A DNA stretch of 64,000 nucleotides from Mycobacterium terramassiliense (GTDB lineage: Bacteria; Actinomycetota; Actinomycetes; Mycobacteriales; Mycobacteriaceae): the NCBI RefSeq assembly GCF_900157385.1, contig NZ_LT717699.1, forward strand, positions 540,524 to 604,523, written 5' to 3'. Shown piece by piece: positions 40,314-51,606 of the stretch. Under the pieces are notes generated by a model. It had not been told where the DNA came from. It searched no databases and worked only from the letters and a program-made list of their open reading frames with translations. The stretch's first letter is position 1; each line of letters begins with the position of its first letter. The position numbers were made by a program, and so were the translations under genes.

Positions 40314-41221
40314 AAGTATTGCACCTTCTTGATACCTTCCAGGGCGGCCAGATAGATTTCGTCGGCGTCCAGCCGCCGCAGGTCTTCGGCCAGGCACTCG
40401 CCGGTTTCCCTGCGCGCCAACGGGACCAGGGCGTCCGGCTTGGCGGTCCGGCTCAGCGTGGCCGTCCTGCCCTCCTGGGGACGGCTCAAGGCGATGGTCT
40501 CGCTCTTGCGCGCCAACTCCACCTTGAGGTCGCCGACGGCCCGGCGTACCGGACCGTCGATCCGGCTGGCCAGCCAGCCGGCCAGGATGTCGAGGGCCGG
40601 CTCGGTCTTCAGGCCGGACACCAGCGCCGACTCGATGGGTTCGTGCGGCGGCTGGTCGACGGCGGAGGTCAGCAGCGCCCGCCAGTAGGTGATGCGCGCC
40701 CAGCACAGGTCCGTGTCTCCCGGGCTGTAACCGGGCAGCCGGCTCTTGATCGCCGACAGCGGATCGATGCCGTTGGTGGCGTCGGTGATGCGGCGAATCG
40801 CCAACTTGCCCAGCGGGTCTCGCGCGGGCTCGGCCGGGGCGATGTCGGGCCACCAGGCCACCACCGGGATGTCGGGGAGCAGGAAGGGGATGACCACGCT
40901 GGAGGCGTGGCCCGACAGCGGCCCGGACAGCGTCAGGATCACCACCTCGCTGGCGCCGGTGTCCCCGCCCGCGTGCAGCTGCGCGTCCAGGCGGGCGTCG
41001 TCGGCGTACGGGTCGCCGCGCATCGTGACGATGATCCGGCTGGGGTGCTCGTGGCTGGCGGCGTTGGCCGCGGCGAGCGATTCCTCCAGCACGTCTTCGC
41101 TGTCCGGCGCGATGATCAGGGTCAGCACCCGGCCCATGGTGACGGCGCCGACCTTCTGGCGAAGCTCGTCGAGCTTCTTGTTGACCGCCGTGGTGGTGGT
41201 GTCGGGCAGGTCGACAATCAT
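40310..41221 (-). CDS. opcA: OpcA, glucose-6-phosphate dehydrogenase assembly/activator protein
   Basis: 303 residues, the same length I recall for Rv1446c. Conserved features are [21 protein letters not shown] at the start (given in part), [27 protein letters not shown], and [14 protein letters not shown]. In cyanobacteria and actinobacteria OpcA allosterically activates G6PDH. The ATG at 41221 overlaps the zwf stop (ATGA); the four extra residues upstream are not needed. Confidence 0.93.
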   Translation of the reverse strand: MIVDLPDTTTTAVNKKLDELRQKVGAVTMGRVLTLIIAPDSEDVLEESLAAANAASHEHPSRIIVTMRGDPYADDARLDAQLHAGGDTGASEVVILTLSGPLSGHASSVVIPFLLPDIPVVAWWPDIAPAEPARDPLGKLAIRRITDATNGIDPLSAIKSRLPGYSPGDTDLCWARITYWRALLTSAVDQPPHEPIESALVSGLKTEPALDILAGWLASRIDGPVRRAVGDLKVELARKSETIALSRPQEGRTATLSRTAKPDALVPLARRETGECLAEDLRRLDADEIYLAALEGIKKVQYL

Positions 41222-42783
41222 GGCCGCCGCCATTCCCTGCCGGTGCGGCGCAGCATCTCGAAGGCCGATTCCGGACCCCAGGTGCCGGCCTCGTACGGGT
41301 CGGGTTTACCGTGCGACGCCCAGTTATCCAGCACGGGATCCAGTATCTCCCAAGCTAATTCGACCTCCTCGTTCACCGGGAACAGCGACGGCTCGCCCAG
41401 CAGCACGTCCAGGATCAGCTGCTCGTAGGCCTCCGGTGATTCCTCGGCGAACGCCGATCCGTAGGAGAAGTCCATGTTGACGTCGCGGACCTCCATCGCG
41501 GTGCCCGGCACCTTGGAGCCGAACCGCAGCGTGGTGCCTTCGTCGGGTTGCACGCGGATCACCATGGCGTTGGCGCCCAGCTCGTCGGTCATCGTCGCGT
41601 CGAAGGGCAGGTGCGGCGCGCGCTTGAAGACCAGGGCGATCTCGGTCACCCTGCGGCCCAGCCGTTTACCGGTGCGCAGATAGAACGGCACGCCGGCCCA
41701 GCGGCGGGTGTCGACCTCGAGCGTGATGGCGGCGAACGTCTCGGTGGTGGAGTCCTTCGAAAATCCCTCTTCGTCGAGGAGCCCGACGACCTTCTCGCCG
41801 CCCTGCCAGCCCCCGGTGTACTGGCCGCGGCTGGTGGTCTCGTCGAGCGGTTCGGCGAGCTGCGTCGCCGAGAGCACCTTGATCTTCTCGGTCTGCAGCG
41901 CAGCGGGATTGAAGCTGACCGGCTCCTCCATCGCGGTCAGCGCCAGCAGCTGCATGAGGTGGTTCTGGATGACGTCGCGGGCGGCGCCGATGCCGTCGTA
42001 GTAGCCGGCCCGGCCGCCCAGCCCGATGTCCTCGGCCATGGTGATCTGCACGTGGTCGACGTAGTGGGCGTTCCAGATCGGATCGAACAACTGGTTGGCG
42101 AACCGCAGCGCCAGGATGTTGCGCACGGTCTCCTTGCCCAGGTAATGGTCGATGCGGAACACCGCCTCCTCCGGGAAGACGGCGTTGACCGCCTTGTTCA
42201 GGGCCTGTGCGCTTTCCAGGTCGTGGCCGAAGGGCTTTTCGATGACGACCCGGCTCCAGCGGTCGCCCTGCGGGCGGGCCAACCCGGACTTGTGCAGCTG
42301 GTCGCACACCACCGGGAACGACTTGGGCGGGATCGCCAGGTAGAAGGCGTGATTGCCGCCGGTGCCGCGCTCGGCATCGAGCTTTTCCAGCGTCTCGGCG
42401 AGCCGGGCGAACGCCTCGTCGTCATCGAAAGCCCCTGGCACGAAACGGAATCCCTCGGCCAGCCGCTCCCAGTTCTCCTCGCGGAACGGCGTGCGGCAGT
42501 GCTCCTTGACGGCCTGGTAGACGACCTTGCGGAAGTCCTGGGTCTGCCAGTCCCGGCGGGCGAAGCCCACCAGGGAGAAGGTGGGCGGCAGCAGCCCGCG
42601 GTTGGCCAGGTCGTAGATGGCCGGCATGACCTTCTTGCGGGCCAGGTCGCCGGTGACGCCGAAGATCACCATGCCGCACGGGCCGGCGATCCTGGGCAGG
42701 CGCTTATCCTGCTTGTCCCGCAACGGGTTTTGCCATTGCACCGACCCGGCGCGGGCGCCCACCTTCGGGCTCGCCGGGCTCAT
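41218..42783 (-). CDS. zwf: Glucose-6-phosphate 1-dehydrogenase
   Basis: 521 residues. NADP-binding fingerprint [15 protein letters not shown] (about 40-54), active-site [13 protein letters not shown], and [17 protein letters not shown] in the C-terminal domain. It starts the oxidative pentose phosphate pathway and supplies NADPH. The ATG overlaps the tal stop. Corresponds to zwf2 (Rv1447c). Confidence 0.97.
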   Translation of the reverse strand: MSPASPKVGARAGSVQWQNPLRDKQDKRLPRIAGPCGMVIFGVTGDLARKKVMPAIYDLANRGLLPPTFSLVGFARRDWQTQDFRKVVYQAVKEHCRTPFREENWERLAEGFRFVPGAFDDDEAFARLAETLEKLDAERGTGGNHAFYLAIPPKSFPVVCDQLHKSGLARPQGDRWSRVVIEKPFGHDLESAQALNKAVNAVFPEEAVFRIDHYLGKETVRNILALRFANQLFDPIWNAHYVDHVQITMAEDIGLGGRAGYYDGIGAARDVIQNHLMQLLALTAMEEPVSFNPAALQTEKIKVLSATQLAEPLDETTSRGQYTGGWQGGEKVVGLLDEEGFSKDSTTETFAAITLEVDTRRWAGVPFYLRTGKRLGRRVTEIALVFKRAPHLPFDATMTDELGANAMVIRVQPDEGTTLRFGSKVPGTAMEVRDVNMDFSYGSAFAEESPEAYEQLILDVLLGEPSLFPVNEEVELAWEILDPVLDNWASHGKPDPYEAGTWGPESAFEMLRRTGREWRRP

Positions 42784-43901
42784 TTGCCGAGGGAATCGAG
42801 CTGCTTCTGAGTTTCCTCCAGCAATTCGGTCCAGGACTCCACGAACTTGTCCACGCCCTCGTTCTCCAGCACCACGAACACGTCGGTCAGGTCGACCCCG
42901 ACCGCGCTCAGCTTGTCGAACACCTCCTGAGCGGCCGCGGCAGTCCCGGTCACCGTGTCGCCTTTGATCTCGCCGTGATCGGCCACCGCGTCAATCGTCT
43001 TCTCCGGCATGGTGTTCACCGTGTTCGGCGCGACCAGCTCGGTGACGTAGAGGGTGTCGGGGTAGTCGGGGTTCTTGACGCCGGTGGACGCCCACAGCGG
43101 GCGCTGCACGCGCGCGCCGTCGGACTTGAGCGCGGCGAAGCGATCACCGCCCTCGAACACCTCCTGGTAGGCGGCGTAGGCGAGCCGGGCGTTGGCCACC
43201 CCGGCCTTGCCGCGCAGCCCCAGCGCCTCCTCGGAGCCGATCTTTTCCAGCCGCTTGTCCACCTCGGTGTCCACCCGGGAGACGAAGAACGACGCCACCG
43301 AGTGGATCTTGGACAGGTCGTGACCGGCCTCGCGGGCCTTCTGAAGCCCGGCCAGGTAGGCGTCCATCACCTCGCGGTGCCGCTCCACCGAGAAGATCAG
43401 CGTGACGTTGACCGAAATCCCCTCCGCCAGAACGGAAGTGATGGCCGGGATGCCGGCCTTGGTGGCGGGGATCTTGATGAACAGGTTGGGCCGGTCGACG
43501 ATCTTCCACAGCTCGACGGCCTGCGCGACCGTCTTGTCGGTCTCGGCGGCCAGCCGCGGGTCCACCTCGATGGACACCCGGCCGTCGACCCCGTCGGAGG
43601 CCTCCCACGCGCGCTTGAACACGTCGCACGCGCTGCGCACGTCGTCGGTGGTGACCGTGCGCACGGTGGCGTCGACGTCGGCGCCGCGCTCGGCCAGCTC
43701 GGCGATCTGACCGTTGTACGAGTCGCCCTCGGCGAACGCCTTCTGGAAGATCGAGGGGTTGGTCGTCACGCCGACAACACTTTTGGTGTCGATCAGCTCC
43801 TGCAGGTTGCCCGACTGGAGCCGCTGGCGCGACAGGTCATCCAGCCAAACGGACACGCCCGCGGCGCTCAGCGCCGCGAGGTTGGGGTTCTGACTGGCCA
43901 T
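42780..43901 (-). CDS. tal: Transaldolase
   Basis: 373 residues of the long actinobacterial transaldolase type. [12 protein letters not shown] near residue 48, and the Schiff-base lysine in [15 protein letters not shown] (about 141). It moves a dihydroxyacetone unit between sugar phosphates. The ATG at 43901 follows AAAGGG at good spacing; an upstream GTG at 43910 would be too close to that site. It lies 15 bases after the tkt stop. Confidence 0.96.
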   Translation of the reverse strand: MASQNPNLAALSAAGVSVWLDDLSRQRLQSGNLQELIDTKSVVGVTTNPSIFQKAFAEGDSYNGQIAELAERGADVDATVRTVTTDDVRSACDVFKRAWEASDGVDGRVSIEVDPRLAAETDKTVAQAVELWKIVDRPNLFIKIPATKAGIPAITSVLAEGISVNVTLIFSVERHREVMDAYLAGLQKAREAGHDLSKIHSVASFFVSRVDTEVDKRLEKIGSEEALGLRGKAGVANARLAYAAYQEVFEGGDRFAALKSDGARVQRPLWASTGVKNPDYPDTLYVTELVAPNTVNTMPEKTIDAVADHGEIKGDTVTGTAAAAQEVFDKLSAVGVDLTDVFVVLENEGVDKFVESWTELLEETQKQLDSLGK

Positions 43902-43916
43902 GTGAATCACCCTTTC

Positions 43917-46007
<2,091 letters not shown>

Positions 46008-46043
46008 AGCCTCTGTCCTTGGGTCATCAAGCTGATATTGCTC

Positions 46044-46049
46044 ACCCTA
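46044..46049 (-). promoter_or_regulatory. Candidate -10 element for the tkt operon
   Basis: On the minus strand TAGGGT lies 36 bases before the tkt GTG, giving a short leader that includes the ribosome binding site. The -35 is not obvious. Confidence 0.35.
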
Positions 46050-46209
46050 ATGCGGGAGTGCCGGCTCTTGCAGTGCAGAGTTTGGGGTACCCAACGCCGG
46101 CCGCTGTGAAAATTACGCGTCGACGGCCCAAGCCTCGCAATCAGTCCGGCCATGCAGGAAAAATTCACCCGAAGGGACCCTGAGGGCTGGCCACCGGTCC
46201 CACGCGGTC

Positions 46210-46215
46210 TACCAT
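46210..46215 (+). promoter_or_regulatory. Candidate -10 element for ctaB
   Basis: TACCAT, with a transcript start near 46222, would give a leader of about 42 bases containing GAGGAG. The tkt and ctaB promoters would share a divergent region of about 255 bases. Confidence 0.35.
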
Positions 46216-46263
46216 CGTGCGTAGTAGATGCTGCGCGCTGCTGCGACCCCGAGGAGTTATTGC

Positions 46264-47193
46264 GTGAGCGTTCGCGGGCGCGTCGCCCCGAGTCGAGAGG
46301 CACCGAGCCGGGTATCCGGCACGGTCCTGGCGTACCTGGCGCTCACCAAGCCGCGGGTCATCGAACTGCTGCTGGTCACCACCATTCCGGCGATGCTGCT
46401 CGCCCACCGCGGCAGCGTGAACCCGCTGCTGATCCTCAACACGCTGATCGGCGGGATGCTGGCCGCCGGGGGAGCCAACACTCTGAACTGCGTGGCCGAC
46501 GCCGACATCGACAAGGTGATGAAGCGCACCGCGCGCCGGCCGCTGGCGCGGGCCGCCGTCCCGCGCAGCCACGCGCTGGTGTTCGGGCTGGCGCTGTCGG
46601 TGGCGTCGTTCTTCTGGCTGTGGTGGACGACGAACATGCTGTCGGCACACCTGGCCGGCGCCACCATCGCCTTCTATGTGCTGGTCTACACGCTGTTGCT
46701 CAAGCGCCGCACGTCGCAAAACGTCGTGTGGGGCGGCGCGGCCGGCTGCATGCCGGTGATGATCGGCTGGTCGGCCGTCACCGGCACCATCGGCTGGCCG
46801 GCGCTGGTGATGTTCGCGATCATCTTCTTCTGGACGCCGCCGCACACCTGGGCGCTGGCCATGCGCTACAAGGACGACTACAAGGCGGCCGGCGTCCCGA
46901 TGCTGCCCGCCGTGGCCACCGAGCGCCAGGTCACCAAGCAGATCCTGATCTACACCTGGCTGACCGTGCTCGCGACGCTGGCGCTGGCGCTGGCCACCGG
47001 CTGGCTGTACGCGGCGGTCGCCCTGCTGGCCGGGGTGTGGTTCCTGGCCATGGCCCATCAGCTCTACGCCGGCGTGCGCGCCGGCGAGCCGGTCAAGCCG
47101 CTGCGGCTGTTCCTGCAGTCGAACAACTACCTGGCGGTGGTGTTCTGCGCGCTGGCGGTCGACTCTGTCGTCGCGCTGCCGACGCTGCTCTAG
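46264..47193 (+). CDS. ctaB: Protohaem IX farnesyltransferase (haem O synthase)
   Basis: 309 residues, an integral membrane UbiA-type prenyltransferase with about nine helices. Asp-rich motif 1 is [20 protein letters not shown] and motif 2 [15 protein letters not shown]. It adds a farnesyl chain to haem B, making haem O for the aa3 cytochrome oxidase. The GTG at 46264 has GAGGAG seven bases upstream and matches the homologous start VxVRGRVAP; the frame extends 12 codons further up. The next step, haem A synthase, is encoded at 48789. Confidence 0.95.
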   Translation: MSVRGRVAPSREAPSRVSGTVLAYLALTKPRVIELLLVTTIPAMLLAHRGSVNPLLILNTLIGGMLAAGGANTLNCVADADIDKVMKRTARRPLARAAVPRSHALVFGLALSVASFFWLWWTTNMLSAHLAGATIAFYVLVYTLLLKRRTSQNVVWGGAAGCMPVMIGWSAVTGTIGWPALVMFAIIFFWTPPHTWALAMRYKDDYKAAGVPMLPAVATERQVTKQILIYTWLTVLATLALALATGWLYAAVALLAGVWFLAMAHQLYAGVRAGEPVKPLRLFLQSNNYLAVVFCALAVDSVVALPTLL

Positions 47194-47197
47194 CCCT

Positions 47198-48172
47198 CTA
47201 CGGCAGCAGCACGATCGAGCCCGTGGTCTTACGGCCCTGCAGGTCCCGGTGCGCGCGCGCCGCGTCGGCCAGTGGGTAGCGCCCGCCGACCTCGATGGTG
47301 AGGGCGCCGTCGGCGATCGCCGCGAAGAGTTCGCCCGCGCGCCAACGGAATTCGTCGCCGGTGCGGATGAAGTGCACCAGCGACGGCCGGCTCAGGTACA
47401 CCGACCCGGCGGCGTTGAGGCGCTGCGGGTCGAACGGCGGAACCGGGCCGCTGGCCGCCCCGAACAGCGCCAGGGTGCCACGGACGGCCAGGCTGGCCAG
47501 GCTGGCGTCGAACGTGGTCTTGCCCACGCCGTCGTAGACCGCCGCCACGCCGGCGCCGCCCGTCAACTCGCGAATTTTCCGGCCGAACTCGGCGGCGTCG
47601 TCGGGGTAGGAGAGCACCTCGTCGGCGCCGGCCTCCTTGGACATCCGTTCCTTTTCCGGCGTGGAGACCGTCGTGATGACCCGCGCGCCGAGCAGCTTGG
47701 CCCACTGCGTCAGGATCAGCCCGACGCCGCCGGCGCCGGCATGCACCAGCACGCTGTCTCCGCTTTGCACCGGATACACGGATTTGAGCAAGTAGTGCGC
47801 GGTCAGGCCCTTGAGCATCACCGAGGCCGCCACGTCGGACGTGACGTGATCGGGCACCTTTGCGGTCAAAGCCGCTGGCGCGGTGGCGAATTCGGCGTAG
47901 GCCCCGGACGCCGCGGCGGTGCCCACCCGGTCACCCGCGCCGAACCCGTCGACCCCGTCGCCCGTGGCGACGACGGTGCCGGCCGTCTCCTGGCCGAGGA
48001 CGAACGGCAGCTCCCGCGGATACTGCCCGGAGCGGAAATACGTGTCGATGTAGTTGACGCCGATCGCCTCGGCCTTGATCAGGAGCTCGCCCGGACCGGG
48101 CTTGGGCTCGGGCACGTCGACGTATCGCAGGACTTCGGGGCCGCCGGTTTCGCTGATTTCGATTGCGTGCAT
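47198..48172 (-). CDS. qor: NADPH:quinone oxidoreductase, zinc-independent MDR family
   Basis: 324 residues. MDR features: VNYIDTYFRSGQYP, VLGQETAGTVV, and the cofactor loop VLVHAGAGGVGLILTQWAK (about 145-163); the structural-zinc cysteines are absent, as in quinone oxidoreductases. Reduces quinones or enones with NADPH. The ATG at 48172 is set by homology (MHAIEISETGGPEVL). It converges on ctaB with a 4-base gap and diverges from the next gene with only 19 bases between starts. Matches Rv1454c. Confidence 0.93.
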   Translation of the reverse strand: MHAIEISETGGPEVLRYVDVPEPKPGPGELLIKAEAIGVNYIDTYFRSGQYPRELPFVLGQETAGTVVATGDGVDGFGAGDRVGTAAASGAYAEFATAPAALTAKVPDHVTSDVAASVMLKGLTAHYLLKSVYPVQSGDSVLVHAGAGGVGLILTQWAKLLGARVITTVSTPEKERMSKEAGADEVLSYPDDAAEFGRKIRELTGGAGVAAVYDGVGKTTFDASLASLAVRGTLALFGAASGPVPPFDPQRLNAAGSVYLSRPSLVHFIRTGDEFRWRAGELFAAIADGALTIEVGGRYPLADAARAHRDLQGRKTTGSIVLLP

Positions 48173-48175
48173 AGG

Positions 48176-48194
48176 GATATCATGCCCGGGCATG
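48176..48194. promoter_or_regulatory. Adjacent palindromes in the 19-base divergent gap
   Basis: GATATC (48176-48181) abuts CATGCCCGGGCATG (48181-48194, perfect 14-bp palindrome) whose right arm includes the ATG at 48192. The gap must hold both start regions, so a shared operator is plausible. TATCAT within it could be the plus-strand -10. Confidence 0.4.
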
Positions 48195-48839
48195 AAGCTG
48201 GCCCGACCGGACGTCTTCCATCCGCGCATCGTGCTGGCGGGCGGCCCACGACACCACGACGACAGCGGGCTGGTGCCCGCGCTGCGAGCGCGCGGGCTGC
48301 ACGCCCGCTGGCTGCCCTGGCGGGATCCGCAGACCGCGGGCGCCGACCTGGTGATCCTGCGCGCCGCCCCGGACGCCGAGGGCCGCGACGAATTCCTGGG
48401 CTGGGCTCGGCGGATCCGCCACCTGCTCAACCCGCCCGACGCCGTCGCCTGGAACCTGGGCGCGCGATACCTGCGCGACCTTCAGGACGACGGGGTGCCG
48501 ACGGCCCCGGACCGAACGGCGCAGGCGACGTTGATCTTTCTCGCCGGCAAGCCGTCGCACGCCTGGCCGCTCGAGCCGGAATTCGAGTCGTGGGATCTCG
48601 GTTACGCCGCGATCGCGTCGGCCGCCGCACGCGCCCGGATCGGCACGCGCGACCTGCTGTACGCCCGCGCCGACGTGGCGGGGGAGGAGCTGGTAGGTCT
48701 CGACCTCGTCGCGCCGTCGCTGGGGTGGTCGCAGCTTGACGTCGACACCCGTGATCGCGCCCAGCGCGACTTCGCGCTGGCCGTGGAGTCAGCCTGCGAG
48801 CGGCTGGGCCTGGGCCCGTTCTCGCATCGACGCCCATAG
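48192..48839 (+). CDS. Degenerate ATP-grasp-like hypothetical protein (Rv1455 position)
   Basis: 215 residues. The N-terminal part (RIVLAGGPRHHDDSGLVPAL..., WARRIRHLLNPPDAVAWNLGARYLRDLQDDGVPTAP) looks like the pre-ATP-grasp domain of a RimK-like ATP-grasp family common in actinobacteria. The end (LIFLAGKPSHAW..., DLLYARADVAGEELVGLDLVAPSLGWSQLD) resembles that family's C-terminal edge. The central ATP-binding segment expected between VPTAPDRTAQAT and LIFLAG appears to be missing, about 60-70 residues. If so, the protein cannot be a normal ligase. Its 3' end overlaps the convergent ctaA by 51 bases. Confidence 0.65.
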   Translation: MKLARPDVFHPRIVLAGGPRHHDDSGLVPALRARGLHARWLPWRDPQTAGADLVILRAAPDAEGRDEFLGWARRIRHLLNPPDAVAWNLGARYLRDLQDDGVPTAPDRTAQATLIFLAGKPSHAWPLEPEFESWDLGYAAIASAAARARIGTRDLLYARADVAGEELVGLDLVAPSLGWSQLDVDTRDRAQRDFALAVESACERLGLGPFSHRRP

Positions 48840-49742
48840 CGCGGCCGTCGCCGCCGTGCAGGCCGCCGCGCCGGCGACGTGCACCGCGACCAGCGCGGCG
48901 GGGACCCCGGTGAAGTACTGCGCGGTGCCCACGGCGGCCTGCGCGCACACCAGGGCCACCAGGACGCCCAGCCGCAGCCGGATCTCCCGGCCGGCGCCGA
49001 CGGCCAGCAGGCCGAAGCCGAGCCCGACCAGCAGGGCCAGGTAGGAGACCAGCAGCGACGAATGCGCGTGCACCAGCGTGGTGATCTCGACCTTGAGCCG
49101 CGGCACGGTGCGGCTCGGGCTGCGGTCACCGGCGTGCGGGCCGGCGGCGGTCACCAGCGTGCCGGTGACCAGCACCGCCGCCAGGTTCAGGGCGCTCAGC
49201 GCCGTCAGCGCGCGCAGTGGCCGCGCCACCCGGTCGCGGACCACGCCCTCGTCGGGCTGGCCGACCTTGACATAGAGCAACACCGACAGCCACACCATCG
49301 TCATCGACGTCAGCAGGTGGACGGCGACGGTCCACCACAGCAGCCCGGTGCGCACCGTGATGCCGCCGATCACCGCCTGCACGACCGTCGACACCGGCAT
49401 CAGCCACGCGTAGACCAGGACCTCGGTGCGCCGGCGCGCGCGCGTCACGGCCAGCACGGCGAGCGCCGCGGCGATCACCACGGCGAAGGTGATCATCCGG
49501 TTGCCGAACTCCACGGCCTGATGTATCCGCGGTACCTCGGCGTGGGCCACCGGCGTGAAGCTGCCCGGGAAGCACTGCGGCCACGTCGGGCAGCCCAGGC
49601 CCGAGGCGGTGACGCGCACGATGGCGCCGGTGACCGCGATGCCGCCCTGGGTCAGGACGACGAGCGCGGCGATCACCCGCTGGGCGCGCAGGCTGGGGTC
49701 GGGGAGCAGGTCCACCGACCGCCGCAGTGTTCGTCCGGGCAC
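48789..49742 (-). CDS. ctaA: Haem A synthase (COX15/CtaA)
   Basis: 317 residues with eight membrane helices. Conserved: IVRVTASGLGCPTWPQCFPG near the start (cysteine pair at the exoplasmic loop), HQAVEFGNRMITF (haem-ligand His), VHLLTSMTMVWLSVLLY and VHAHSSLLVSYLALL (haem-ligand His residues). It oxidises haem O to haem A. The GTG start is preceded by TACCAT-N6, a leaderless signature. It completes the haem A pathway with ctaB. Confidence 0.93.
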   Translation of the reverse strand: MPGRTLRRSVDLLPDPSLRAQRVIAALVVLTQGGIAVTGAIVRVTASGLGCPTWPQCFPGSFTPVAHAEVPRIHQAVEFGNRMITFAVVIAAALAVLAVTRARRRTEVLVYAWLMPVSTVVQAVIGGITVRTGLLWWTVAVHLLTSMTMVWLSVLLYVKVGQPDEGVVRDRVARPLRALTALSALNLAAVLVTGTLVTAAGPHAGDRSPSRTVPRLKVEITTLVHAHSSLLVSYLALLVGLGFGLLAVGAGREIRLRLGVLVALVCAQAAVGTAQYFTGVPAALVAVHVAGAAACTAATAALWASMRERAQAQPLAG

Positions 49743-49748
49743 CGCCCG

Positions 49749-49754
49749 ATGGTA
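49749..49754 (-). promoter_or_regulatory. -10 element of probable leaderless ctaA promoter
   Basis: On the minus strand TACCAT is followed by six bases and the ctaA GTG. No ribosome binding site. Confidence 0.5.
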
Positions 49755-49864
49755 AGCCCATAAGAACTACGGCCTGTAGTAAGCCCGGGCGCCGCGAGAT
49801 ATAAACCTCGTACACCCGCCCCGGCGTGTCGTCGCCAACGTTTATGTGTCGCGAGCCCTCGGCG

Positions 49865-50656
49865 TCAGGTGAAGCGGAACCAGCGCCGCGCGGCCAGCGC
49901 CGCCGCCGCGCCCCACGCCGCCAGGACGACGACGCCGAACCAGTCCACCGACAGCGCCATCGCCCGCGATAGCGTCTCGGTCAGCGCGCCCGACGGGGTC
50001 AGCCGCGCCGCCCACTTCACCCCCGCGGGGATCATCCCGGATTCCAGGGTCAGCGCGCCCAGCCCGGCGAACACGAACCACATCAGGTTGGCGACCGCGA
50101 GCACGATCTCGGCCCGCAGCGTCCCGCCGAGCAGCAGCCCCAGGGCGGCGAAGCCCGCGGTGCCCAGCGCGATGACGGCCGCGCCCAACAGCAGCGCCGC
50201 CGGGGCCGGCCGCCAGCCGAGTGCAAAACCGATGGCGCCCAACAAGATTGCCTGCATGAACACCACCGTCACCACCGCCAGCGACTTCCCGGCGATGATG
50301 CCCCACACCGGCAGCGGGGTGGCCCCGAGCCGTTTCAGCGCGCCGTAGCGGCGATCGAACGCGACCGCGATCGCCTGCCCGGTGAACGCCGTGGAGATCA
50401 CCGCCAGGGCCATGATCGGCGGCACGAAGGTGGCGGCGCGGTTGTGCCCGAACGAGCCGAAGGGCAGCAGCGTCAGCCCGACCAGCAGCGTGATCGGGAT
50501 GAACATGGTGAGCAGGAGCTGCTCGCCGTTGCGCAGCAGCAGCTTGAGCTCCAGCCCGTACTGGGCGGCGAGCATCCGGGGCACGGCGTTGGGGCGCGGG
50601 TCGGGCGCGAAGGTTCCGGCGGGGAAGACGCCGGACTGGGTCCTGTTGTCGGTCAA
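49865..50656 (-). CDS. ABC-2 type exporter permease (Rv1457c-like)
   Basis: 263 residues with six membrane helices (LLLTMFIPITLLVGLTLLPF, FVPPIMALAVISTAFTGQAI, and four more) of the ABC-2 permease family; RYGALKRLGATPLP is the typical cytosolic coupling segment. The best start is a TTG at 50656 that overlaps the ATPase stop; longer versions run inside the ATPase gene. Together with the next gene it forms a complete half-size exporter. Substrate unknown; the link to mptB suggests an envelope component. Confidence 0.88.
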   Translation of the reverse strand: MTDNRTQSGVFPAGTFAPDPRPNAVPRMLAAQYGLELKLLLRNGEQLLLTMFIPITLLVGLTLLPFGSFGHNRAATFVPPIMALAVISTAFTGQAIAVAFDRRYGALKRLGATPLPVWGIIAGKSLAVVTVVFMQAILLGAIGFALGWRPAPAALLLGAAVIALGTAGFAALGLLLGGTLRAEIVLAVANLMWFVFAGLGALTLESGMIPAGVKWAARLTPSGALTETLSRAMALSVDWFGVVVLAAWGAAAALAARRWFRFT

Positions 50657-51606
50657 GGCCGTAACTTCCTGCCGGTGAGGTCGAGGAACACGTCCTCGAG
50701 GCTGCGCTGCTCGACGCGCATGTCGGTGGCCAGCACGTCGATCTGCGCGCACCAGGCCGTGACGGTCGCCAGCACCTGGGGGTCGACCGGGCCCTCGACC
50801 AGGTAGTCGCCGGGGGTCACCTCGGTGACCTTGTAGTCCTCCGGCAGCGCCGAGACCAGCAGGGACAGCTCGAGCCGCGGCGGCGCGCTGAACCGCAACT
50901 GGTCTTTGGCCCCGGCGCGCATCAGCTCCGTCGGCGTGCCCGCGGCCACCGTCACGCCGTGGTCGATGATGACCAGCCGGTCGGCGAGCTCCTCGGCCTC
51001 CTTGAGCTGATGGGTGGTCAGCACCACCGTCACGCCGTCTCGGCGCAGCGCGTCGATCAGCTCCCAGACCAGCAGCCGGGCGTGGGCGTCCATGCCCGCG
51101 GTGGGCTCGTCGAGAAACACCAGCTCGGGGCGGCCGACCAGCGCACACGCCAGCGCGAGCCGTTGCTGCTGGCCGCCGGAGAGCCGCCGATACGTGGTGC
51201 GGGCCGCGTCGGTGAGGCCCAGCGTGTCCAACAGCCACGCCGGGTCCAGCGGGTCGGCGGCGTAGGAGGCCACCAGGCTGAGCATTTCGCCGGCGCGCGC
51301 CGCCGGATAGCCGCCCCCGCCCTGCAGCATCACCCCGATGCGCGCGCGCAGCCGTGCGTTGTCGGCGACGGGGTCCAGGCCGAGCACCTCGATCGTGCCG
51401 GCGTCCGGGCGCACGAAGCCCTCGCACATCTCGACCGTCGTGGTCTTACCGGCGCCGTTGGGGCCCAGCAACGCCAGCACCTCGGCCGTGCGCACCTCGA
51501 GGTCCAGATCGGAGACGGCCTCAACGACCCCCGCGCCGGACCCGTATCGCTTGCTGACCCCGCGCAGCCGCACCACCGTGTCGGGCGTTTGGGGGACCGG
51601 GCTCAC
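50653..51606 (-). CDS. ABC exporter ATPase (Rv1458c-like)
   Basis: 317 residues. Walker A LLGPNGAGKTTTVEM (about 48-62), signature LSGGQQQRLALACAL, Walker B LVFLDEPTAGMD, and the H-loop TTHQLKEAEELAD; the last 80 residues are the accessory domain of the CcmA/drug-exporter group. It powers the permease encoded immediately downstream. The start is a GTG overlapping the mptB stop (GTGA), so mptB, ATPase and permease are coupled in that order. Confidence 0.92.
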   Translation of the reverse strand: MSPVPQTPDTVVRLRGVSKRYGSGAGVVEAVSDLDLEVRTAEVLALLGPNGAGKTTTVEMCEGFVRPDAGTIEVLGLDPVADNARLRARIGVMLQGGGGYPAARAGEMLSLVASYAADPLDPAWLLDTLGLTDAARTTYRRLSGGQQQRLALACALVGRPELVFLDEPTAGMDAHARLLVWELIDALRRDGVTVVLTTHQLKEAEELADRLVIIDHGVTVAAGTPTELMRAGAKDQLRFSAPPRLELSLLVSALPEDYKVTEVTPGDYLVEGPVDPQVLATVTAWCAQIDVLATDMRVEQRSLEDVFLDLTGRKLRP

